This document shows, piece after piece, positions 22,601 through 36,700 of a DNA stretch of 64,000 nt. The translations under genes were made by a program, and so were the position numbers. Within the stretch, counting starts at the first letter, position 1; each line of letters begins with the position of its first letter. Source of the stretch: Mesocentrotus franciscanus. Lineage: Eukaryota > Echinodermata > Echinoidea > Camarodonta > Strongylocentrotidae. The stretch covers positions 26,561,714-26,625,713 of the forward strand of contig CP137682.1 of NCBI GenBank assembly GCA_037976565.1, in the 5' to 3' direction. Under the pieces are notes generated by a model that was not told where the DNA came from, searched no databases, and saw only the letters and a program-made list of their open reading frames with translations.

Positions 22601-25600
22601 CAAAATCCTATTTCTACATGAAATTACACACTCTGCCATTTTTTCACAGAAATTTATTTCAAAATATTTGTTGATAAATCTTAATTCCTCCCGCAGCACC
22701 CCTAGAGGTTGAAAAATGTTGGTGTAGTACACGTAAACTAAGAGTAAAATAGATACATGTAAGAGTGAATTTGATTGTGTCATGCAATTGTGCTCAAAAT
22801 ATGACATCTAATTTCTTAATCCAGAGCTTTCCTAGGATTTGTTTGGAGGAAATGGTCATATCCTCTTTCAATAGACATAAGATCTTGGGGATTATGTTAG
22901 GGAACAGGCAATCTGCATATTACCTATTCTTTGCAATCCTGCTGTCATTTTTGGACACCAAACAATCGCCTCATATCCAATGTATCCTTTCAAATATATA
23001 TTTTCATTTTCATATGTGTGTACATGTATGTATGTTGGGCTGGGTCAGATTATTTGAGTAATGTACAGTAGGACAACATTATTCAAGATTCAAGATTCAA
23101 GTTTTATTGTCCATATATCATGTATAATACAGATGGTTATTGTCCATTGAATTTAGCTGCAATGTAGACATATATTGTGTAAGTCAGAGTAAACAAAGTA
23201 ATTCTAAAATCCCATTTCCTCCACAATTTTAGTAATCTCTAATTTGCATTATTAAAGTCTGTACCAACAGCATTTAATATTAGTTGTTTTTCCGGTTTCT
23301 TTTATTTTTCTAGACCTTTTGGCCTTTTCTGATCAAGTTCACACACAGAGATGTTATAGAACAGATCAAGGAATTGTCTTTCATCAAAACTGAGGTTGGA
23401 TTTTGTAGGGTAAGTTGAATTTTTAACCTTATTTATAACACAGAACTTGCATATAAATAATCATATTCATCTGTGTAATACTAAGCCCCTAAAATTCTGG
23501 CTGGATGTATTGTGGGAATGCCAAAAGCCCAAAATCATACTTTATCAAACGGGTTGATTTGATTGAACATTACGAGTTAAGGTATAACTTTCTTGTCTTG
23601 TGTACATCAGTGTACTTCGTCAAAGGTCAAAAGATTGTATGTCTTTAAGGTTACATTGGAGATATCTACTGTACTTGTAAATATTGAACTAACCCGGTGA
23701 TAGGAGAGGATCAAGGTGAATCCTTGTCTGTGATTAGTGTCTTTTTGTCATGAATTGATACAGGCTCATACAGTTGATTCTTCGTAATGACCCTGCTCCA
23801 ATGAGTTGTTAAGGAAATTTAATTGTACGTTAGTTTTATTGTCCAAACATACCTATACATTTTATAAGTCAAAATGTATGTGTGTGCAGCTGAAGTTGTG
23901 TATTCTTACTAAGTAACATCCAAAATACATTGCTCTCACTGTTAACAAAATCTTATGATTCTCAGTAATGGTAAAATATTTGTTAAAGATTTCTAACCAC
24001 TTACAGAGGCAAGCTATAACTTGGAAAACAAGTTTCTTATTCTATAATTGTTCCTTTTGGGGGTGGGGTGAATTTCTCCTTCTTCTCCTTCTTCTTCTTC
24101 TTCTTCTTCTTCTTCTTCTTCTTCTTCTTCTTCTTCTTTTTCTTCTTTTTCTTTTTCTTCTTTTTCTTTTTCTTCTTTTTCTTCTTCTTCTTTTTCTTCT
24201 TATTCTTCTTCTTCTTCTTCTTACCTCCCTTCCTCCTTCCTTTCTTCTTTCCTTTCTTTCTTTCTTTCTTTCTTTTTCTTCCTTCGTTCCTTTCTTTCTC
24301 ATTCTTCCCTCCTCTTTCCTTCCTTTCTTACATCTTTTTTTTCTTCCTTTCTTTCAATGTCCCTTCTAACATATTAAACTAAATTTTAGCCTCAGAAATG
24401 TTATAAATGAACTGAACTGCGGCCATTTCCAACTCGTCAACATCTTGCTTCATTACATGTATCTGCATTAACATGTAGTTAGCTATAAATGCATACCGGT
24501 ATACTGTATAGTGTATACAGGTGTAGGAAGTCTCTTGAATAAAATCTGGATTTGGGTAACCATAGGATGACCTGCCATAAAACTAGCTAGCCCTTGATGC
24601 TATCTGATGAATCAACCATCGATTCAAGGTTCATCTTCCAGATAAGAATGTCGCGTCACATTGAGCATGAAGCCTATCCTTCAAATTTAGACAAATAAGA
24701 TACATGTTAAGGAAGATAAAAGCTTGAACATTTAGGATTTCAGTCTTACATGTATGTGTAGTGTTTTGATGTGGAATTGATCCAGATAATCAGCAATACA
24801 TTCTGTCAGGTTTTGATACATAGTAAGTATTCTTTGGTGTGCCTACCTGTTTTGTCATTTTTTTAAATCTTAATATTTTAAAATTAAATTTTGATTGCAA
24901 ATGTCTCTTATGGATATCACAGATGATAGTAGAGTAGAGTAGAGTAGAGCTCAAAGAATTTGGTAAAGATAATTCTTCATTATAACTCTAATGTTTTACT
25001 TTGCTGACTATCTGGACCAATTTAAGTAATGACACTTTATACATCCTAATTTTGAAGCATTCTTGCAATATACTTGTGGGCCTACATGTACCGGTAGTTG
25101 AGAAATGAAATGTGAAGTTATATTAAAAAGTCAAAATATATTTTAGAAATCTTTCCAATATCAACTATAATTCTTTACCTAGACTGAACATTAAGCTTGG
25201 CTATTTCTTAGAATGATTATGAACTGCACAGTCATGTAACTTGTTCTTCTTCAAGTTGAAAGAATATGTCTTTAAATGCCCGATCTATGAACTGCTAATC
25301 GAAATTGAAATAGAAACCATATACATGTAGAAGTAATCTTTGAATGCCAATTGATTTTTATGTGCATTTTCAGAACAGAAACGGAAACTGTATAGAAGTA
25401 GTCTTTGAATGCTAACTGCTTTTTATGATTTTGATGTGTCTTTTCTTCATGGGTACATGTACATGTAGGCATGGGTTCGACTGGCTCTTAATGACTGTCT
25501 AATGGAAAGTTACATATCAGCTATTTTGAGAGACAGCAAGGCCATCAGACAGTACTACGGTCGTAACTCTTTCTTCAGAGATCCAGAGCAACCATTTATC

Positions 25601-28600
25601 ATCAAGAATTACCTGCAAGGTGGGTCAATAATGTAATTTGTCAATCATTTTATGTACATTTATTTTTTAAAGGGAGGTTTAGCTTTTCTTATAGGGGAAA
25701 AATACATTTAGAGTCGAACTTTCACAATATTTTTTATTCATACACTTATATGTGTACATCAATGTGGAAATATATAGTAGTCGTAGTCGAATGGTTTAAG
25801 CACTTGACTTGAAATTCGAAAGTCTGGTTCGATCCCCGACATGGCACTAATGTCCTTTGGCAAGGCATTAATCTTCATTTGCCACCTTGCAGGAATTAAT
25901 TCCTTGAAATGCTAGAGCGCCCGTAATGCCAGCTAGGCTTAAAGCCGGGGTAATAATTAGTGCGCCTCGGAATAGAATTTCTAGATTTCTAGAAATGCCT
26001 ATTATTATTATTATTATTACCAAAGTCCTAAACTGTATGAAAAGGGTTAATTATAATAATAATGATAATATGTTCATTTATATAGCGCTCTCACACAATT
26101 GGTTTTCACAGAGCTCTACAAGGTATAAAGGTGGGAAAATCAGTTGAATAAATGCATCTTCAAGTGCTTCTTAAAGGTGTCTAGTGTGGGAGCTGTGGGG
26201 ATGTCCCGGGGCAGTTGATTCCAGAGGCGGGTTGCATATGACTGACAAGCATTGTCATTTGTCACTGTGGATGTTCTGGGTTTGTGGAGCAGAAGGGTTG
26301 CTCATGAATTGCTCCCAAACATATATTTTAAGTTTGACAACTTACAGTGTAGGACCAAATTTTGATAACACGTAGTTGTGTTGTCCTGTGTACTGATATC
26401 ATGTTCTCTTCTCTCTCTGGTTCTCTTTCTTTCTCTTTCTGATCTCTCTTTTGGTCTCTTTGTTTCTCTGTATGTCTGTCTCTCTCTGTCTCTGTCTCTA
26501 TATCTGTCTCCGTCTTACATGTAATTCCTCCATATTTTCTCATCTCTCCAGTTCTTATCACTCATTAATGCCATCTCTCTCTCTCTTTCATTTTTTTCTT
26601 CAAAATTTGCAGGTCTATGTAACTTTTCCTTCCAACTTTCACACAACTCCACTCTGCTGAATGTCTGGGGTGCGGCGCCCTCTATGTTGAAGGGTTCCTG
26701 GTCTCCACCCGGCGACAACAAGGCAAACGACACAACATCTCCGAGACCTTCAGCAGGTATTGGTTTCCTGGTTACAGTAATGATTTGAAATCGCTTGAAA
26801 TGTCCCAGTGAAATGACAGATGTTATTAATAGTTATAACAGGAAATCTGGATTGCTTTTAGGTCAACCAAGCATGCTATACATGTTACTTCAAAAAGGAA
26901 TTTCCTTTTTTTTTTAAAATATCTAAATCTATTCTTAAAAATGCTCATCATCAAAATGTATCTACTAACCATTACTCAGCTTTCTTTTAAAGAAGTTTTG
27001 AAGTAATATCAGTTATTTCTCACACATTCAATGGGTGGTATTCTCGAGCGCCGCCTAAGTTAAACCTGGCCTAACTTAGTCCGTGGATTAGTTAGGCCAG
27101 GCTTAACTTTAGTCCATGGACTAAGTCAATTTCAATTCTCGAAAGGTGGCCTAACTGATCCATGGACTAACTTTAGTCCATGGATCAATTACCATGGTTA
27201 CAGTTTCTGCACATGCTCAGTATACAGTATACCGAAGCTGTGACGTCACAATGCGCTAAGACAATGGGCTAAGACAATGGATGCGCACAGTGTGGAAAGG
27301 ATGCAGCACCTTGACAACTTGAGCAGTATGACGTTCAGGGCGGCGGAGCGACTTCCAAAGTGGGGGGCAACACCAACAAAAAGCGCACTTGCTGGAATTG
27401 CATCATTGTTAAAAGGAAATTATCAGAGGTGAAAAGGGTCACTTATCGCACCTGAAAAAGGGGCATTGAACATATTTTAAAAGGGGCACTTATGAGAATG
27501 AAAAAAGGCACTTATAATAAAGGAAAATGTGCATTTGTTGAAAGAAAAGAGACACCGATGATTTTGTTACTAGGGGCACCTCTCAGATTTGAATAGGGCA
27601 ATTATCAGAGGTGAAGGGGCACTTATCAAAAGTGAAAGGGGGACTTCGTACCTGAAAAGGGGCACTTACTAGAGATTTAAAAGGGCACTTATAAGAATGA
27701 AAAATTGACACTTATTGCAAAGGAAAATGGAAACTTGTCAAAGGAAAAGGGCGTGTGTCAAAATTAAAGGGGTACTTATCAGAGGTGAAAAGGGAAGGGG
27801 CACTTTTCCTATGAAAAAGGGCACTACTTACAAAGTTAAAAGGACACTTTCCAATGTAAAAGGGTTATTTTGGGGAACTTTGAAAAAGTGGGGGGGGGGC
27901 ACTGTACCCCCTGACTCTTTCTCCCTATCTTCATTTCTCTCTCTCTCTCACACACTATCTAGCATCATTGTTTATTTCTCATTTTCATGATATCTCTCAC
28001 CATTAAATTGTTCTTTCTCTTTTTTTTCCCTTTCTCTTTTACTCTCTGTTCTCTCACTGTTCTATTTCCAGACTTTTCCATGTATGATTCAATGAATCCA
28101 ACCCTATACACACTTTAAATCAAAAGATATAAAAGGAATATTGTATATAAGATATCAAAAATTATGTTTAATTTCTTTATTTTTCTTAAAACAGAAAAAA
28201 ATGTAATTCACCATGAATACGTATTATAAAATTGAAGGTCAAATATTAAGCTCCAATAGCCTTATAATCTGCTACTTGAAATTATTAGAATTCAATGTTA
28301 TGTATTTGTTACATTACTTTTTCCCATTTTTTTTAAAACAAAGCATATGCTACTTTTGAGCTCTATTTCTTTCGCAGGGAATCTGTTATATCATGACTTG
28401 CACCATATTATAAAACACATTATAAAACATGATTTCTTAAATGACTCAAAATCACATTTATTCCAGTGAAACAATGAACATCTGATGTACTAAAAAACAT
28501 ACTTATGAGTGATGGTTGCTTTGTGGTTCACACACACACCAAGGACATATCGGGATTTTTATTAACGGTTGCTTGTCTGTTACCATAGCTTCATGTTATG

Positions 28601-31600
28601 AGGATTAATACAAAGGTTTTGATCCCCAGTCACAGCTACAGCAGATGGGGTCTGGTTCATTGAAGAGGCTAAGTAGAACTTCATAGTCCTTGCATGTATG
28701 TCTGTTGAATCAAAAGAGAAAAGAATGAAAGTAAGCACATTGAAACCTATTTCTGTTGTAACATAAAAAAGGTCTTGCATGTACATTGTGATTAAAGTGG
28801 ACTTGCATGCACATTGTGGTAAAAGTAGAGTGAATAATCATTACATGAAAGTATTGTTGGAAAAATGTGAATGAACAAATGCCATCCTCGAAGTACCTTA
28901 GCTGTATGGGCATACAAACAACAACTTATTTGTACAGCCTACCTGTCAGAAATTCAGCAGCTCAGTAGTTCTCCTTCCTCTCTGAATTTGTCTCAATTCT
29001 CAGGGAATTTGCCTTCATTTATTTTACTGAAGAAGAACATCATCCTGAAACAAAAATAAAAAGGTTTAGACCTCATTAAAAATCAAAGATCTACTCCATT
29101 GATAATTGGTCTTAGTTATACTGTCAATCATATTCTAACTTTAAAAAAATAACCTGAGGCTCCTTTCATGTAGGCACCCTCCCCACTCAGTTACTAGTAA
29201 TCATTGATTTACAGAATGCTTACCAGTATCTCTTTTAAAGTCTAGAACAAACATACACATTCTTGCAGTACTATCTGATAAATGTGCTTGCACCAAGTTG
29301 AACTTGCCATGTCATGGCCTAAGAAAGGCCATAAGTAGTTAAAGTTTATAGCCAAGTTAGTCCCCTTCCTAAATTCAAGTCTAGAGGTCTACATCTTACT
29401 TAGATAACAAGCTGACAGTTGGCCTAACCTAGATGTAAACGCAGCCTGGAATGTAGATTTTACAAGGCCCTAATCGTTAGAGCCTAACTTTTTCATCTTA
29501 CTAGTTCAATCAAACATTAGACCAAAGATTGTCTTTTTTTATGTTATCTCCCTAAATGAGCTTCATGAAAGGGGAAAAGTGAAATGAAAATTTACTGCAC
29601 TGTACTGTACTACAGTCTGTAGGTCTCTAAGTCTTATATGGTCCAGAATTATTAGTAGTAGGTTTGAATTTTCTTCTGACCCAAATTTGAAAGTACTTAA
29701 TCAACTGTTGATTATTTGTGTCTTATTTTCAGAGATAGTCCACCCAAAAGTCTAGGCCAAGCTGTCACTGTCAGGAGTGACTGGTAGCCATGGCAATCGA
29801 GCTGAAAATATTGTAAAATGAATAAAAGTTTGAGTGTAGATTGCACCTACATTCATCAGACAAAACAATTTTAAATCACTTCATAGTGTATCTGTAGACA
29901 CATCTGCAGGTTCATAAAATCAGCAGATCTTTAATAAAAATGTTATAAACATAATTTAGTTTACAAAATTTAGGCGTAATTACAGCTTTACTCACCAGCA
30001 GACTTTCCAAGAAAAATGGATTATCTTTTTTTCCTGTTCAGGAAATAACCGTGTTGGGCCAACTGGCTTGGAGATGCCTATGTGGGTGCAATCAATCAGG
30101 GAAATGGCAGTAATTATAAAATTCATGTTGGGTCTGCACTTTGCAGGACTGCCTCACTTGCCTCTCCTGGCAATGGCTATTGAGATGGACTTCACAAGGT
30201 GGGACACCGTAGCTTGGGAGAGGCCTTCTTTCTTCATCCCCTTACATCAATTAAAAAGAACCTGAAATAGCAGAAAATCAAGATGAAAAATATGTTGATA
30301 AGAAATTACAATTTCTCTTTCTCTGTACTAGTTTACTAACTATTACTGTAACATTATCAGCAAATGTATGTCAACAAGAAAGGGAAGCTTATGTCCATTT
30401 CCTTTCAATTTTTTTCGGGGGGATGGGTGGTCATGAAAATCATCATCATCCTGTAGAAAATTATCGCCCCAACAGCCACAGCTAGCAGCTCAGCCTCAGG
30501 CAGAGGTGATACTAGTCCGAAATTTATGTCTCTTTCGTTCGTTAGCCTCTGATTTGGTTAGGGTCGGCTCCTGAAATAGGAGCCGACCTACCCAAATCAG
30601 AGGCTAACAACGAAAGAGACAGAAATTTTGGTCTAGATCCAGACTAGTCTAGACCTAGATCTAGGCCTAAAATAAAAAGGCGATTATTACTAAAGCTAGT
30701 CCACTTTTAGGCAACAGCGTCTCGAAAATCCACTATAAAAGTAGTTTCTACGTCTAGCAATGATAGTTTTAAGGTGGTTTTAAGGTGGTATATGCGTACG
30801 AAAGTACAATAGTGCCAAGAAAAAATTTACCCGGTAAGAAATTGCTCAACCTCAGGAAACGAAAATGTTAACAGACAATTATTTGCACGTATGGGACTGG
30901 TCCGCGAACACCGTGAAAATTTACCAAGTTTCCCCCAAATTTATTCAGTTAAAAGCATTTTAGATTATCACCAGTACAGCAACATGAAAGTAACAAAAAT
31001 ACTTTATTAGCTGGTGTATCTTTCATGAGCGCTTATCCATACAAACGAGTGTAAATTGTTTTCAAATAAAGAAATTCAAATGCAAAACTTACCGTTCACT
31101 CTCCGCAGACAGTCGATTTAACTAAAACGTGACGTCACGCGAAGTTAGTCCGAATTATGACGTATTTAAACCACCCCTCTGAGCGGACTAAAGTTAGGCC
31201 GAACTATGACGTATTTAAACCTGGCTTATCTTTAGTCCACCTTCGAGAATAGCAAAAAAGATAGTCCATGGTTTAAACCAGGTTTAATCCATGGACTAAA
31301 GTTAGGCGGCTTTCGAGAATACCACCCAATAAGTTTAACTTCTGATCCATTTCAAGTGCACAAGGTGTCAAGAAGTTTGAAAAAAAATCACTGAAAATTC
31401 AGAGAATCTCATTAGGCCACAAAGCAATGCCGTCTGCCTCATATATTTTGTCTCTTGTCCAAACAGCTTATCTCCTAGATGATTGACTACATGATGGTGG
31501 CTTTGTTGTTTTCATAAATACCTCTTTAATAGTGATCCTGGAATTTGAAACTCCATTAGGGAAAATAGGAGAATTTTGTTTTCATAAAATGCTGGGAACC

Positions 31601-33759
31601 CTATATGTTTTCCCCATCTTCTATTACCTCTTTTACCTCGTAATTTATCTTTTCCAAAGATCTTACAGCCTCATTTCAAGACTGGCCAGCTGTAACCTCA
31701 TCCACTCCAAGCTTTACCATACCCGACGGTGCCCTGCACGTGACACCTACTAATTCTGTTGACATGCCATACCATGTAGGCAGCTTCCACGAGAGTGAGA
31801 TGAGCACCAACTTGCTGCGCAGCCTGGCTGAAGACGAGAAGGGAACGACCAGGGATTCGGTCGCAGCGCTGAGTCATAAGATTGAAAAAGACCCATCAGT
31901 GGTCTTAGAGGAGTCAGAGGACTTTGAAGACAGTATTGTCATCCACATGTCTTCTACTCAGAACACATCAAATCAAGCAGAAGATAAACCTCCTGGTGAT
32001 GCCCCAAATACTGGGCATTCCGATCTCCAGAACATGAATGTGCATTCGTCTCCTTCTATGAACCCATTTGATGATGATGCGGAGGATGACGAATCCTTTA
32101 ATCAAGGGCATGTCTATGATAGTGATGCACAAACCAAAGAAGAGCTGTCCATCGTGTCTAATGAAACCTCAGGCCTTACTAAGTATCCTGGTGAGGAAAA
32201 TGGACATGCACCAAAGATTCCATCTAATCAAGAAGCGGATGATCCTACTTCTTTCTATTCAGACAACTTCAGAAAGGAAACTAATTTCACAACAGAGATC
32301 GAAAGGGACCACTTTGATGATAACCCATTTTTCAAAGCTGATGTTAGCAAGGATGTGGGGAATCCTAATGATAGGGTAAAGAAATCAAGGATACCCTCCT
32401 TAAAGGAAGAGCTTGATGCCGCAGAGGGAGGGATGTATGTGTCTAGATCCAACATTGAATATTACAAAGAGGATGATGATGAGGAGGAGGGTGACGGTGA
32501 TTACCATGGTGAATGGAGGAAAGGAAAGGAGGAAGAAGTCAAATCAGATTTGGTCGATGATATGAGAACACGTATATCAGGGGACCAGGGATTGGATGAG
32601 AGAGGGTTGCTTCAGGAAGACAGGATGGGAGGAGTTTCAGCTGATGAAAATGATGGAAAAGAGAGGGAGGAGTTTACAAGTTCCTATGGCAACAGTCTTG
32701 GAAGAAACAGAGGCTGGTCCTCAGAGTTCCACAGACCAACGTCAACGATGTCGGAAGATGCTACAGATGGATACACAAGGCAAGGTAGGCAGCAAGTGTT
32801 ATTGATTGATCACTATATTACAAATTTAAAGAATGGGCTTAATGATGAAAGTTGGTGTGATGATGATGGTGATGATGAAGGTGATGATGAAGGTGATGAT
32901 GATGATGATGATGATGATGAAGGTGATGATGATGATGATGATGATGAAGGTGATGATGATGATGAAGGTGATGATGATGATGATGATGATGATGAAGGTG
33001 ATGATGATGATGATGAATGATGATGATGATGATGATTAAGGTGATGATGATGAAGGTGATGATGATGTTAATCACCATGATGAAAATGATAACCATGATG
33101 TGGGTAATGATATCCATGCATTAAATCAAATGGGAAGTTATGGAAGGTATTTGATACAGTACATCAGTCACTAATGGCTGCGCGAGTCCAAAGTCCGCAT
33201 TGCGACATAATCCTTTTCTTCGGTGATAGGGGCGCTCAAGTCCAAAGTCCGCATTCCGACATAATCCTTTTCTTCGGTGACATAGATTCTAGATCGATCT
33301 ATTTGTATTATTTTTATCGGAGCGTCGGCTTCGAAAAAACAGTCGAGACTGTACCGACTCAGGCTTATTTGTGTGAGTAAAATCACCAAAATAAAGGCTA
33401 GCTAGGTATTAAGTTTTATTTTTAAATATTTTTAAAAAAAACGAGTATTCGAGTATTCGCGGGCAAGGCTGGGAGTGTACTCGAGTACCTCATTACACGG
33501 TTATGCACAGCCCTAGTGATGATGAAGGTGATTATGATGATGATGATGATGAAGGTGATGATGATGATGATGATGATGAAGGTGATGATGATGATGGTGA
33601 TGATGAAGGTGATGATGATGATGATGGTGATGATGAAGGTGATGAAGGTGATGATGATGATGATGATGATGAAGGTGATGATGATGATGGTGATGATGAA
33701 GGTGATGATGATGATGATGATGAAGGTGATGATGATGATGATGATGGTGATGATGAAGG

Positions 33760-33791
<32 letters not shown>

Positions 33792-36700
33792 AAGGTGATG
33801 ATGATGATAATCACCATGATGAAAATGATAACCATGATGTGGGTAATGATATCCATGCATTAAATCAAACAGGAAGTTATGGAAGGTATTTGATACAGTA
33901 CATCAGTCACTAATAAATGGGAAACAAGCATGTAACTGTCATAACCTTTTCAAAATGTTGATTTATACCTTTTAAGAACTGAACTATAATTATTGTGTGT
34001 GATACTTTCAATTCTGTAGTTTCATCTCTATATGTATGCCTACTGCTTGTACTTGAACTACTGAGGAAAACCTCTGAAAGTTGCAAAATTCTAAAAACAC
34101 GATCATATCTCATTTGATGCACTGTTGTCTTGTGATTACACATCATGCTATAAAAATAAGCATCCATAAAAAGGTAACCATTGTACACTGTACAATTTTT
34201 TTTCTTGTTTCAATCATGAATAGATCAATCAATATACATGGAATTTACCCCACATCATTTTTTTAAAATCATTATGGTGTTCAAGTGTGACCTAGGACCA
34301 TTGAGTTTTTTTTCTTTCTCTCTCTCTCTCTCTCTCTCTTTCATTTTTCCTCTCTCTCTCTCTCTCTCTATCAACCCCCCCCCTTTTCTCTCTCCCCCTT
34401 TCTATCTCCCCCTTTCTATCTCCCCCTTTCTATCTCCCCCTTTCTATCTCCCCTCTATCTATCTATCTCTCTCTCTCTTTCAATCAATCTCTCTCTCTCT
34501 CTTTCAATCAATCTCCCCCCTGCCTCTCTCTCCCTCTCTCTCTCTCTCTCTCTTTCTCTCTTTCTCTCTTTTCATTTTGCAGAGAGTTATCACACATTGC
34601 TGAAGAACTACATGGACACCACAGACAAGGCCATCACTCCTGTCAGTAACCTTCCAACTTTGACCTCTCCCACCAGTGACACAGCAGGCAAAGAGACGTC
34701 TACAGCACCTCCTATGGTGGTAATGTATTATCAAAGAAACAGGATCAGGAATTAAGTCATTCAGAACTTTCATGCACATGTATACATTGTACACTGTACT
34801 TGTTGCTTCAGTTGCTTTGCTCTCATACAACTGTTCACATGCATAAACTTTTTGTGGCATCAAAGTCCATGGGTGGTATTCCGATAGCGCGAACTAAGTT
34901 AAGCTTGGCTTAACTAGTTCACACTTTTATGGAGTGCCTGTTGCCAACTCATTTTCCCTGTACAGATTATTTTAATCCTGCAATGAAAAGTGTCAAAAAA
35001 ATTAATTTTGCAATGAAATGGGAAGAAAAAGATAATATGAGTATGAACTGAATTTCAATAAAGTCTTTGGTAGATTATATTTGTCATGTATATTGATGGA
35101 GGAAGATGAAACCTAGCATTCCATAAAAGTGTGAACTAAAATTCTTGTTTAGTCTGGACTTAGTCCCGGCTTAACTTAAGAGAATACCACCCCATGGCAC
35201 TATCGTCTGTTTTGAGCCAGGGGTATGTACATGTATATACAGTCAAACCTGTCTATAGCGACCACCCAAGGGAAACACAATAAGTGGTCTTTGTAGACAG
35301 GTGGTCTTTGTAGACAGGTTCCTTTAGTACATGTTTCAATGAGAAACCATTTTCAAGGGAAACAAAAAAGGTGGTCTTTGTAGGCAGGTGGTCTTTGTAG
35401 ACAGGTGGTCACTAAAGCAGGTTTGACTGTACTGTACTTAATACACACAGAGTTTTACCCTTCATGCAGGCTCTGAACAGATGATGTACATGTACATGTA
35501 GTTATTATTATCAATAAGATTTGCTTTAATATGTGGAATTATATACATGTATATTATATATACATACTTTGCATCTTCTTGTTTTGTCTTTAACTCTTAT
35601 CCTGCCATAATGAATACAACCCAGTGCCACAATGAACAATAGCGCGTGCGAAGCACTCAGCACAGTACAATGAGCATAAACAATAAATGCTTTTACGAAT
35701 GCGAACAAGCATGCATAAAGCAGCAAAGCGTTGGTTCACTCACGTGAATTAAGCAGCCAATCGATAGCGCGCTCGCGTGTACAAAGCACTATAACGGTAG
35801 CGTGCATCCGGCCTTATGGCAGGATATGAGTTAAACACTGATTACATATTTTCCTCTAGATTGAGATAAGTATTACACATTATCACCAAACCACCTTAGC
35901 TTCTAATACAACCATGCACATACTCCTATCTGTCATTTAAAGAAACACACTTTACTCAGTATTAGTCTCATCATTTGTTTTCCTTCTGCACATCATTTGC
36001 ACTATACATGAAGAAATCTGATTAACCCAGTCATCGTTCAAACATTTCTATTTTGCAATCTCACTTGTACTTCCCCATTTTAATAATCAAGAATGAGTAG
36101 TATGATTAACTTTAATACATGCACATTGTACTTCCCCGTTTCAATAATCAAGAGTGAGAGATATGATTATTTACATTGACCATTGAGCACTAGAGTCTAG
36201 ATCCCAAGTATGTAACCAAATCTTGCTTCTGTTCACGTGCTTTCAATCGATACTCCTCTCATAGTTTACAATGTAAATCCTTGAAACTTTCAAGCTGTGC
36301 ATGGCCTAGCTCATACACACGTGATCTATGTTCAGTAGTCTGATGAGGTGTGGGAAAGTTCACAGAGTTTTGTTATCATACGGATACATGCACATTGAAA
36401 TGTAAAGGGTTGTTTTAAGGTATCAATATGCATACTCATAGATGTAGAGAGGTTTGAAATACAAGCATTCTTTAACAGTACACCTGTGGTCATCATCATG
36501 AAAAGTGTGCAATCTTTCTTTCTAAAAACTTTCAACTTCAAAGCATGGATGTTACAAGTGAGTAGTACATGTACATGTAGACCTATTTAAAAGTTTTCCT
36601 TCTTAGAGTTCAACATTAAGTTTATTGACTTCATATGTTTATATTGATTTACTTTGGAGCTTTTGATTTGAAATTATTTTTAGGCACCTTGAGCATCGCG

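Larger units (their letters stand above)
27033..31327. mobile_element. Decayed PIF/Harbinger transposon
   Basis: Terminal inverted repeats start gggtggtattctcga at 27033 and end tcgagaataccaccc at 31327. Sub-terminal aactttagtccatgg repeats occur in both ends. The 3-bp duplication aat lies at 27030-27032 and 31328-31330, the usual length for PIF/Harbinger. A remnant of its transposase lies on the minus strand near 30130. The whole 4.3-kb element sits in the intron before exon 8. A GGGGCAC repeat (27335-27910) is nested in its left part. Confidence 0.8.

Noticed and set aside
22765..23061. 98-codon plus-strand frame in intron 4
   Set aside because: No family resemblance, and the flanking real exons splice past it in phase.
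24042..24382. Poly-Arg/Lys or poly-Phe/Leu frames
   Set aside because: Readings of the CTT polypyrimidine tract.
31740..33020. A separate 426-codon gene starting in exon 8
   Set aside because: It has no ATG at that position. The frame begins upstream at a proper acceptor (31669), and the end is read-through into an intron.
33422..33863. Poly-His, poly-Asp, poly-Ile and poly-Met frames
   Set aside because: All are different readings of one GAT microsatellite.
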